From assembly GCA_022036555.1 (NCBI GenBank), contig CM039119.1, forward strand, positions 23,446,979 to 23,510,978: a stretch of 64,000 bases of DNA, in the 5' to 3' direction. Below, piece after piece: positions 1 through 10,500 of the stretch; positions within the stretch are counted from its first letter, which is position 1, and every line of letters starts with the position of its first letter. The DNA is from Microstegium vimineum (taxonomy: Eukaryota > Streptophyta > Magnoliopsida > Poales > Poaceae). A model generated the notes under the pieces. The model was not told where the DNA came from, made no database searches, and worked only from the letters and a program-made list of their open reading frames with translations. The translations under genes were made by a program, and so were the position numbers.

Positions 1-789
1 TAGTTGTCTCTTTCCATTATGACCGAAGCAAGCAAGTTGTTCTTTTGTCTATACACTCTATACAATTTTCTAGCAGTTGTGTTGTCATCCCAATACCTGT
101 CACCAAGAGCTCTTATTCTATTGATCAAGGTCATGAATCTATGAAACATAGCTTGAGTGTTTCTTGTTCTATCAAAGCAAAGTTTCAATCTTGCTTTGTA
201 GCAGCTAAATATTCCATTTTCTCACACTTTTGTCGCCTTCAAATGATAGTTTCAAGGTATCCTAGATTTTTTTGCACTTTCCTCACCATTGACCTTGTTG
301 TAATCCTCTGTAGTCAAACATGACAAAATTATAGAAGCAATTGTGGCATTGAGATGTAGATCAGCATAGTCTTTGAGTGTCATCTCACTAACTTCTTTGG
401 GAGCTCTAACACCAACTTCTATAATCTCCCAACATCTTGCAGCAATAAGATGTAAATTCATTCTATGAGCCTAATCAGTGTATCTTATTCCATCAAATTG
501 AGGTGCTTTGCTAGGGTTGATAGATGGCAAATGTGCATTGGGACCTTTGCTAAACTGAGAATAATCATACAAAACTCTAGCAAATCCCTTGGGTGTCTTT
601 TCTCCACTATGTTTAACATCTCCGTCATTTTCGACTTTGCTTGTCGTGTCTTCATTCTTCTTGTTCAAGGCTTCCTTCACCTTCTCCATCTCTTCTTGCA
701 TCTTGTTCACTTGCTCTTTTGTTGTTCTAGCAACTTGTCAGAAAGTTTCCTAGCAACTCAACCAATTGATTGATTTAGTTTTCATCCAT
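1..789 (-). pseudogene. Copia (Sirevirus-like) gag, decayed, runs off the window
   Basis: Minus-strand reading gives a copia gag N-terminus: a Lys/Glu-rich start, the motif PQFDGIRYTD, then MNLHLIAARCWEIIEVGVR and LNATIASIILSCLTTEDYNK, typical of the UBN2-type gag domain in plant copia elements. The Trp expected after RYTD is a TAG stop, in the same frame as the sequence on both sides. Further stops lie near the proposed ATG at about 789 and below 252, so no gag protein can be made. Gag would form the virus-like particle that packages element RNA. The element continues beyond position 1. It lies directly downstream, in element sense, of the PBS and 5' LTR at 838-2392. Confidence 0.8.
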
Positions 790-837
790 GTTGGCCAATG
801 TGTCTTCTCACACGGTGAAGATAACCATGAGGATTAG

Positions 838-851
838 GCTCTGATACTAAT
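838..851 (-). other. Primer-binding site (initiator tRNA-Met type)
   Basis: On the minus strand the sequence next to the LTR reads ATTAGTATCAGAGCC, one base off the usual plant retroelement primer site TGGTATCAGAGC. It marks the 5' LTR/internal junction and fixes the element as minus-oriented. Confidence 0.8.
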
Positions 852-2392
852 TGAAAGTATCTAATAGGCCTAGAGGGGGTGAATAGGCATATCTAAAAAC
901 TTGAAACTCAAGAACTTAATGTGGAAGTTAAATACCAAATTGGTACTACCGAGGTTTGGACCGGTGCTACTGGTGTCCTACTATAGCTATGAAATCAGAG
1001 CATAATGAGATTTGAATCTAGATTTGAGTTTTACCCCACACTCCTAAATGATATTGAGGAAGATGATGAACTCCCCTTTGATTGCTCCTTCTCTAAATCG
1101 TAGATCGGGCACCCAAACCTATGAGTGAAGGGGGGGAGAGGAAGAACATGAACAAGTGGTAGCACAAGTAATCACAAGCAACAATAAGCATGCTAGACAT
1201 AAGATTTATCTCGAGGTTCAGTCCTCACAAAAGAGTTCCTACGTCCTTGTTGTTGAGGTGACCATAAAGGTCAGAGTCTCTTCCACCTCCTTGCCTCCCT
1301 CAAGCAACCACAAAGGTTAGCCTGAGATTTCCACTAAGAAGAAAGGAGTGATACAAACACTTTGGGACACCCTCACAAATAGAGCAACATGGGCAACCAC
1401 AAAGAACGCCTAGCCGGCTTGGATTCCAAGAACCCAAGAGTAATAGACACAAATCAAAATGGCTAGAAGAGGGATTCAAGTTCTCAAGTCGTGAATCGAA
1501 GCTTTCCACTCTCAAATCTCTTCTCTCTAGCTCAAATCTTGCAAGGGAATGGATCTAGGAGCAAAGAGGGAGGGAGAGAGAGAGTGAGTCTATGCTTGGG
1601 AGCTCTTTTCTTAGGAGGCAGGTCAAAGGAATGACGTGCGTCCATGCCTTGACCATTAGAAATGAAGGAAAGGGCTATTTATACTTGCCCTCAGAGGTCG
1701 CACCGGTACTACTAGTCCCTAGGGTTTCTGACAGGCGAAGCAAGCCTATAGACATGTAGAAGTTTGTGGAAAATAAACCTACCGGTACTACCAGTCTTCC
1801 ATCGGTACTACTGGTCAGCATTGGTACTATCGGTACCACCGCTAGTTCCAAAACACGCAAAACTAAATATGACCGAAGAAGTGCGGAGATTTGGCCTACC
1901 GGTACTACTGGTGTTTCACCGGTACTACCGGTCTAAGACTAGTACTATCGGTAGATCAAAATCCTGCAAAACTGAACTAGCCTACTGCGTAGAAACTTTC
2001 CTACCGATACTACCGGTGGAGGCCCACCGGTACTATTAGTCCACTCAGGTAAGAAAAACACCTCTCTAAGTGTGCATGAGTGCAAAGGTGTCTGTCAAGC
2101 GCAAAACAAAAATAAAAAAGAGTACTATATCCCCATCTAGCTAGTTTAACTTATGTCCCTCTTGATAGTATGACATTTCTTATGACTCAAGTCAAAATTA
2201 AAAAACTATTGGAGCACTTGAGCCAAAACGCTTTTCATCCAACAAAAATGAGGGGTGCTATCATCACCAAATATAATTATTAAAATATTTCAATGGACTA
2301 ACACCAGAGTATTCGCTTGGATAAACATGTTAGTCCTTAATTTAATTGTCATTAATTATCCAAAACCCACATAGGGGGCGGATGCACTTACA
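852..2392 (-). mobile_element. 5' LTR of the Sirevirus-like copia element
   Basis: The block starts TGAAAG next to the PBS and ends ACTTACA at 2392, about 1.54 kb. The pattern (T)GAAAG...GGGGGTGAATAGGC near one end and CCAAAACCCACATAGGGGG...GCACTTACA near the other is common in grass copia LTRs. Between about 1690 and 2040 it carries many copies of a CCGGTACTACCGGT-like palindrome. Such CGG/CCG palindrome clusters are described for Sirevirus LTRs. The right edge abuts ribosomal protein L10a coding sequence, so the element inserted into that copy; the matching flank lies outside the window. Confidence 0.75.
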
Positions 2393-3412
2393 ATTACATG
2401 GATGTTGAATCTCTTAAGAGGATGAACAAGAACAAGAAGCTTGTCAAGAAGTACCATGCGTTCTTAGCATCTGAGACTATTATCAAGAAGATTCCTCGTC
2501 TCCTTGGTCCTAGTCTTAACAAGGCAGGCAAGTATTCTGATCTGTCATCTACTGGCTGTCACCATTCATAATTAGAATATTGTTGCACTTGACAATTAGA
2601 ATGAGCTTATGTTTGTGTTGCTATGCCCTGTACATCCCTACTATTGTTGTTAACTATATGAATTGTAATTTGCCAAAGTATCTTTTAGGGTTTTGTGAGC
2701 ACAACTTCAGTTATGTGTGTGGCATCCCCTAAGCATACTAGTACAAAGATATGTCTAGGAACTTTTTTGTACCTTATTGGTTGTAGCGACTCCACATGAT
2801 ATGCCAAACTTGAAGCTTTTGTAATGGAAGCTCATTTTCTTTGAAACTGGAACCCTCTGTTTTGTACTATATGTTCTACATCTTTTTAGCTAGCACTATA
2901 TCATGTTAGGTTCTGTATGTGGCAAGGGACGAGTTTTTATCCTATCATGATCACATTTGATATCCATGTGTTTAGTGGCGGTTGCAGAATAGGATTGAAG
3001 GGGGAATCTCTTCTTCCTCTAACCTCTCAATTCTTCTTCTTCTCTCCCCTTTTCTTTTCTCTCACTCTCTCTATATTTTCATTGATGCACCAGTTGTAGG
3101 GGGGTTGGAGCCCCACCACCCCCCCCCCATTTGGATCCACCCCTGCTTGTGTTGACCCTAGTTATTGATAATGTTTCAATGTCATCACACAGGCAAGTTC
3201 CCAAATTTGGTTACTCACCAGAGTTTCTGGAATCAAAAATAAATGAGACGAAAGCCTACAATCAAGTTTCAGCTCAAGAGGGTTCTATGCATGTGTGTCG
3301 CAGTGGGCAACCTGTCAATGGAGGAGAAACAGATCCACCAAAACATCTAGATGAGAGTCAACTTCCTGGTTTCGTTGCTAAAGAAGAAGTGGCAGAACAT
3401 GAGTCCTATTTT
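2393..3412 (+). pseudogene. Ribosomal protein L10a (uL1) pseudogene, intron retained
   Basis: From 2396 the reading is YMDVESLKRMNKNKKLVKK, then KYHAFLASETIIKKIPRLLG and PSLNKAGK, matching the central part of eukaryotic L10a (uL1), a component of the large-subunit L1 stalk. The copy resumes at 3193 with GKFPNLVTHQ, then LESKINETKA and, in another frame, MEEKQIHQNI. The break between is an intron at 2528-3192 with a GC-AG border (donor AG|GCAAGT). Frameshifts near 3226 and 3270, an in-frame TAG near 3348, and loss of the N-terminal part and last exon show it is dead. The retained intron means a DNA-level duplication, not a retrocopy. The N-terminal break coincides with the copia LTR edge. Confidence 0.85.
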
Positions 3413-4870
3413 ACTTTTACCCTCCTCTTTGTTTGGTTGCATCTTCTGGATTTTCTTGAACATAAGTTGAGTTATTGTCTTGGGCTTTGCTACGGCACCT
3501 TCCAATAACTGTGAGCCGTCAATCTAAATGATTTTTATTACATATTATCTTGTAAGAGGTAATAGAAGCAGAAGTAAAATATTTTCCAATTAGATCTAAT
3601 TACATATCCTATATTAGGTCTAACTTTCATGCATGATGTAAATTGTCATGGACAAACTAATGTTCCTATGTTTGTAACAATGTGACATATCATGCTAAGA
3701 TGTTTTTTAAACATTTTTTATAGCATTTATTTTTTCATATACGTTTGCATGTCGTCACTTACTAAAATACACGTATATTCATGCTTAATCTTTTCTGTGC
3801 TTAGCCCTTTTATTTAACATAGTATTAATTGAGTTAGAATAATATACACACCCAAATATGTAACGTGTTAGTGTGTAACGTGTTAGCGTGTAACATATTT
3901 TATATTGCTAAAGTTCACGACTCATTTAACGTGTTCGATGATGTTGATAATCTTAACAATATAACATATTTTTTAGTTGAGTATGTGTACTAAAAATGAA
4001 TATGGTTATGGAATAGAAAAGGAAGGTTGCAGAAAAAGAAGATTGCGGCGATAAGGAAGGGGGCATATGGGCTTGTATCTCCCGTGATTTAGGGGAGTTG
4101 AGAATAATTTTTTTTTCTTTTTTTAGGTTAATTACTTAATTAATTGAAAATTCTAAAAAAATCAATGGCTTAGATTAGTTTGAGATATTATCTTCTAGTA
4201 GGTAAAGTGGGTACCATAACATTGCACCTTTAATTTTGTAGGTACGGTAGTGCCCGTACATCATGAGCACGATAGGGAAGCCAAAGAGAGTGCTCTAAGT
4301 TATTGTGCTCTTAGCGTACGTCATGAGCACGATGGGGAAGCCAAAGAGAGTGTTCTAAGTTATTGTGCTTTTGACGTGATACCGTAGTGGAGTTTGCTAT
4401 GAGATGAAGAGAGTGTTCTAAATTATTGTGCTCTTGGCATGATTCGTGAAGTCACCACATGCGCCTTGTTGTCAGCTTCGCGAAGACACCACAGGAGCCT
4501 TGTTGTCGACGGAGACGTCGGTTGCTGATAGATCTCAAGCTTCGTAAAGTCACCACCGGTGTCTCGTTGTCGACGGGGACGTCGTCTACTATTGAAAGCA
4601 TAGCGCTGGTAAATCATGAAATAAATTTAGGAATCACGGTCTGAAATTCGCTTCCACGGAGAATCAAACTCAGAACATGTGGGTGTCGTTTGAGTTACTT
4701 AGCTAACCAGACTAAGCACCCTTTGGCCTGTAGTGGAGTTTGTTATAGGATATAAGTTTAGTATAATGAAATGTTCAATGCATGTTGATCTGATGCCGTG
4801 ATGCTATGCTCTTATATTCTTGAAACGTTCAAAGAACAATTGTCGTAGTAGTACTATTATGGTAGTGTTG
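3413..4870. other. Intergenic, AT-rich, with local tandem repeats
   Basis: No gene is recognised. At 3861-3895 a GTAACGTGTTAG(T/C)GT unit repeats. At 4257-4437 a 60-bp unit (key words TCATGAGCACGAT, GAAGCCAAAGAGAGTG, TAAGTTATTGTGCT) is present about three times with decreasing identity. At 4445-4585 a second family with CGAAG.CACCAC and TTGTTGTCGACGG.GACGTCG repeats. The phrase GTAGTGGAGTTTG recurs at 4386 and 4733. Confidence 0.6.
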
Positions 4871-7247
4871 TGAAAGATCCCTATGTGATTTTGGTAATTG
4901 AGTGACAACCTAGGTAAACTAATATGTGTTTGAGTGATATACACAGGAGATTAGTTCACATGTGATTGTGGGATGAAGGAGCTTATTGCACATGAGACAT
5001 CACATGTGATTGTGCTTGACTTGATGGACCGATTGCAAGTGTGAAGGGCAAGCGAGTGATGCTTGACGCCGATGGACCAACGCAATGGTGAAGATCAAGT
5101 GAGATCAAGATCAATGAACCAACATGGTCACGTGATGATATGAAGTAGATCATATCATTTGGTGATAGGATGGTGCATGTGTTGCATCAATATTGGTGGA
5201 GATGGAATGGAATGCGTGAGGCAAAGGTATAATTTGTAGGGCATTTCATTTCACCGGTCATAGGTGTGTAGAGAAATATATGACCGGGTTTAGGATAGAT
5301 GGTCGTACTATCAAGAGGGGCAAACTTGTTTGCATATCGGTCATCTAGTGCCACTTGAGCGATCTAACATTGCGATGCATTAGGATTGAGTGGCGTGGTG
5401 AGAGCAAGTGAAAATCCTTTGAAAATTATTGTGAAAATGCTAACACACATGCACATGGTGTAGTACACTTGGTGGTGTTGGCACATTTGCAAAAGAGAAG
5501 GTGTTGGAGTTGAATTGAATCAACTCGGAGAAGAGAAAAATGTTTTTCGGTATGCTCCTAACACTAGAGTGGCTCTTGGAATGAAATACTGCTTTGATTA
5601 ATTATGATATGAATCAAATGCATATAAGAGATGTGTAGCCCTCTGAGTTAGCTTTCCAAAAAGTCTAAGATCATCGAAATCGGAGTTCGGAGCTAAGAGA
5701 TATGGACGTTTTGGTGCGGATTGCGCAGGTCCGGACGCGAGAGCAAATTGGTTCGGACCATGCATTGTAGCAGTCCGGACCTAGTGTCCTAAGAAGCCTA
5801 TTCTGCGTCTCTAAAGGTCCGGACGAGTGGGAATGACATGCGTCCGGAGTTCTGAAAATGCTCTCGGGAATGCTCTGTGAGGTATGGACGCTAACTAGCG
5901 TCCGAAGATGTTGGTCCGGACAGCGTCCAGAGTAAAATATGCTCTCGGGTTGCTCTCTACATAGACTCCGGACGCAAGGGGAATTAGTCCGGACCTTCAC
6001 TGTAGCTAGCGTCCAGAGGTGGTTTTCTCTATACTGAAGCGCACCAACGACTCTATTCAAATATTTAGAGCATCCGAACGCATGAGAAATGGTCTGGACC
6101 CAACGTGGTGGTAGCGTCCAAACGTGCGCAGAGTTGGGAAAAATAGCTAGTTTTTTTCCCTCTATATATATAGGCTTGGTGACTGTCCTTGGCGGTTGCT
6201 AAGCACCCTTGGGCCTTTATGGCTTATGTTGGTGTACTTGGGAGCCCTCTAACTCACATACACTTGATAGTGATCATCCGATTGTGTGAGAGAGTGATTT
6301 CTAGTGCGTTGTATTGCGAGTTTGCATCGAGTGGCACTAGGTGATCGTGTTGCAAGCCGGTGGTGCTTGTTATTCTTGGAGGTTTCCACCTCCTAGACGG
6401 CTTGGTGATTACGGCTCCATCGAAGCCCGCAAGGAGATTGTGCGGCACTCCGAAGAAGAGCTTGTGAGGGGTATTGTGCTCACCCCGTGGGAGATCGCGA
6501 AGAGCAACTCTAGTTGAGCGTATCGTTGAGTGCCTTCATCTTGTGTTGGTTAGGCGACAACCCTTGATTGGGTTTGGCAAGTGAGGCCTGTAAAAAGTCG
6601 TAAACCTCCAAGTGAGTGAGTTGATACAACGGGGACTAGCTTGGTAGCGACCAAGTAAACCTCGGGAAAAAAATCACCGTGTCAACCTTGTGTACATCTT
6701 CTCGGTGGTTTGCATTCTCCAAATCACTAGCTTGTATTTACTTATTCATACTTGTGCTAGTGATTAGTTGTTGCTTTTATAACTAGTTTATCTTGCTTAT
6801 CTTGCTAGTTACCTTCTTGCTTGTGTAGCATAGAAGTAGCACTTGCGTGGCTAATTGGCTTGAGTAGTCTTATTAGTCACATTGCTTAGTTTGTGTAGCT
6901 AAGTAAGTTGAGCTCTTTAGTTTGACATTGGTTGCTTTGCTATTAAGCATTACTAGTGAGCTTAGGTACTTTGTGCTTTGCTTACTAGTATGTGTAGGAG
7001 CTCTCGGTTTACTTAGAGTACTAGTTGCTTAGGTTTGTGTGACCTTGCAACCTGGACTTGTTTAGGTGAGATTCCTATCCCGGCACCTTAGTTAGCACAA
7101 TTGACATAATTTGCTAGGTGCTTGAGTTATAGATAGAGAGGTGTAGTCTTTACTAGATCGATAGCTTTAATTCCGCATTTGTTTTGGTTAGCCGTTACGA
7201 TTAAGTTTTAGAAAGGACTATTCACCTACTCTAGTCCGCCATCTAGA
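4871..7247 (+). mobile_element. Solo LTR of a copia (Sirevirus-like) element
   Basis: The block begins TGAAAGATCCCTATGTG, a start common to grass copia LTRs, and ends near CTAGTCCGCCATCTAGA. It is flanked on both sides by TGTTG (4866-4870 and 7248-7252), a 5-bp target duplication as made by retroelement integrases. No internal region, PBS or coding sequence lies between, so it is a solo LTR of about 2.38 kb left by LTR-LTR recombination. A TATA-like run (CTATATATATAG) sits near 6162. About ten TCCGGAC/GTCCGGA motifs lie at 5725-6125. The 3' edge lacks the expected terminal CA. Confidence 0.75.
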
Positions 7248-7378
7248 TGTTGTCTGTTAGAAAATATAGCAGTAGTAGTAGTATCATAAATAAAATAATA
7301 AATATATTGAAACTGTTTGCTAAGGTTATGTGCCATCCATCGTGATTTTGCTGTCACAGGACAGACGAGGCCCATTAC

Positions 7379-7470
7379 GAAGGCGAAAGATAGGCCCAGC
7401 CCAGTTGTATAAGCAGCCTCATCCGAAGACGAAAGATAGGTCCAGCTGAGTTGTATAAGCAGGCTCAGCT
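7379..7470. repeat. 45-bp tandem duplication upstream of the plastid-protein gene
   Basis: Two adjacent copies share CGAAG.CGAAAGATAGG and AGTTGTATAAGCAG, starting near 7379 and 7424. They lie 50-140 bp upstream of the ATG at 7523, in the probable core promoter/5' UTR; each contains a TTGTATAAG word that could act as a weak TATA element. Confidence 0.6.
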
Positions 7471-7522
7471 CGAGCTCGTAACACAAACCCACACCACCCT
7501 CTAGCTACCGAGCGAGCCAGCA

Positions 7523-10500
7523 ATGTCGCCTACGCTGCCTCCTCCGACCTCCCCTCGCCTCCGCGCCTTCCCCCGCGACGGAGTCGTCACCTCCTTCTAT
7601 GCCGGTCGATTCCCCAGTATCCCTGGACGCCTTGGTCTCCGCTCTTGCGCCCGCGCCGGCTGCGTCTACTGCCTCTTCTCCGGCGGTGATAGCCGCAAGA
7701 AACAGGTGCCCAACGCAGCATGCATCTCTTGATTGATTAGCCCCGGGAATACGGGTTTTGCTGCTAGTTTGGTTTATATGGGATGATTTTTCGTGGATTC
7801 TCATCTTCATTGTGACGATTAGGCCCAAATTCTAGCGTCGCGGGGTTGAGTCTATTTGTTTCTGGGATTGAACACAATATGCTGTCGATAATGGGATCGA
7901 TTAAATTTGTGTAAACTATTCTATATTCAAACGAACAGGAAGAAACTTCTATAAGAAACGCCTTGTTTTATATCTTTATGGTGATGTATATAATGTAATC
8001 TAAGTAGATAGTGACCGAATCAAGTTTGATATGTTGCAGTATTTAGGCCCGTTTGGATCGAGAATCCGGATAGGAAAAGTTCCACAATCCCACATTCTCA
8101 TCCAAACGGTCTAGATTTTATAGGGATTTTAACTCATATATTTTTAAAATCTTGAAATCCAATAAAATTGTTGGGATCCTCTTCATCCGGATTCTCAAAA
8201 GCCCTTAGAATCCAACCGGCACCTTAATCTGCTACTATTATCATTTTCTTCCCCTTTACCTACTAGTATAGTACCCGTGCTTCTTCCCCTTTACCTACTA
8301 GTATAGTACCCGTGCTAACGCCACGGCTTCATTTTAGAAATGTACACGAAAACAATTAAACTACTTCAAGACATTCCAATTCATTGGTGTTCGCAAAAAA
8401 AAAAAAAGACATTCCAATTCAACTTCATTCTGTTTTCACCAATCTGTAGTATTGATAGGGTATATAGCCATTGTAGGTCATCACCTGAAGGACGACAACC
8501 TTAGAAGCTTAGAAAAAAGGTAGACGTCTACATTTAAGAGGACCTTATTCTTTGAACACACCAATAAAGAAAACAGGTTGTCGGCTTTATCATGTCATAG
8601 TGAATCACACTCATGGAGTGCATATACTCCTATATATGCCACTCAAGTTAGAAAAAAAAAAAGAATTTCACCAGATCTCTCCTACAAACTGTGTGCAGTT
8701 CTAACTATATGAAGTAATGAAGAATATGATATGGTTTGTTTCTTGCAATTGCATACAGTAGCAGGTAGTTTGGTTACTATATTAGTCTTGCAAAATAAAT
8801 AATTCACAGAATCTCCAGTAATAGAAGTGAGACAGATTAGTATTTACATCAGTTCAAATTTGAAAGGTTACCAAGGGAGAAAAAGACAAAAGACAAAAAT
8901 CCATCCGAGCATATGATAGGGTTGTTAGCTAGCACCCATCTCCTGGTGCTTCGCAACCAAGTGCATTCAACATGGATTCATTCATCCATATCCCTAACAT
9001 GAATACACTATGGGTTTAGTTCAGATCTTCTAGCATGAGATTCCATGTTAGTTCAGGTTCACCTCATTGAAACCAGAAATAAGAGGGCAGGGAAAATATA
9101 AAATATCAAGTGAATATTGTACATTATGGGTTCTATTTCACTATCAGTCTTTTATATGCATGAAAAGCTCAAGCTTCCACAATAAATTTGTATTATAGAA
9201 ACTGAGTCCTAAGTCCTAAAGAAAGCCTAGTTACTCTCAAGCCAATTTCATGTTTATTTACTCACCGATGTCCGATAAAGCTCCATGCACCTGAACTCCA
9301 TCCTGCTCTGTCCATCTTTGGCAAGCACACAATTCCTCTTGTATTTCCTGTTGCCTGCTGTATTTCCATGCCACTGGTTTCAGTGGAGCCGCTCCATCTT
9401 GAATGCGCGGACAAATTAGTCGCATCGAGGAAGCACAACAGACATCATCGACCTAAAAAAATGAAAGCATGAATTAGTTCTTTAGAAAAAAAACACATCC
9501 ACAAGATGCATGCAACCACAGGAGAGAAGATTTCAAATTTGAGCTAATTATCATACAGAGTACAGAACCATCCTGTTTGTTGCATATTAGAAAAGGGAAT
9601 GGACAGGATCTATATTTACCTGTACATCATTGCACACACTGGTTGAATATCACTTTAACCTCAATTTCATATAATCATGTTGAAGCAATTCTGACGATAA
9701 GCTGAGATACTACTGACAATTATAGGACTGAACATCAATCGGCACAACTCTACAATCTTGTAACTTTTTGTAATAGTATATTGCTAGGGTCCAAAGTTAA
9801 GTCCAAAGTTGACTTACGAACCCTATGCAGACTATCTCAGAAAAGAAAATTTTGCGTTGTTGCATAGACAACATGGATGGCTAAATAAGTTTAATACCAA
9901 AACTGAGGAAATTCTATAATAAGCAGGTAATAGCTTGTCTGTAGTTGCTACAATATCAAGGAAGTAATCTTCCCATTATTTTTATTGTTTGTTGGCAAGT
10001 TTTTTCTTTAGAGGCACAAGCGCCAATATTTTTTTGTAAACTCTGAATCTTTTATCTCTATTAAAGAAATGGATTTATCAGTTTCAATATTTTTCAACAC
10101 AAGTGCTTCAGTATCTAGATCCACTTCACTTTAGGATTCCTTCAAGGAATTGAGCTTGCAGTCAATATCTAACTAAGATCATGGAATCTGGAGACCACTG
10201 CACTAATTCTTTCTTGAACTTCATGGATTCCAATTTCCACTATCAAATGGCCTCCTTGGTTTGTCAAAAAAAACAACCATTCTCTGATCGATTCACCTTC
10301 AAATATGTAAAGATTGAGAAGTTCTGCAATGCTATAGAATGCCTAATGATTAGTAAAAACATTCATAAGTACCATGCGAAGGCACAAGCCTTGAAGGAAA
10401 AACCTACAAAGTTCATCCCATGGAGACTTTGTCGTTGCAGCTCCTTCAGAGATAGGGTTCCCAACATTTTTTTCCTTGGATTTTTGCACTAAGAGTAGCA

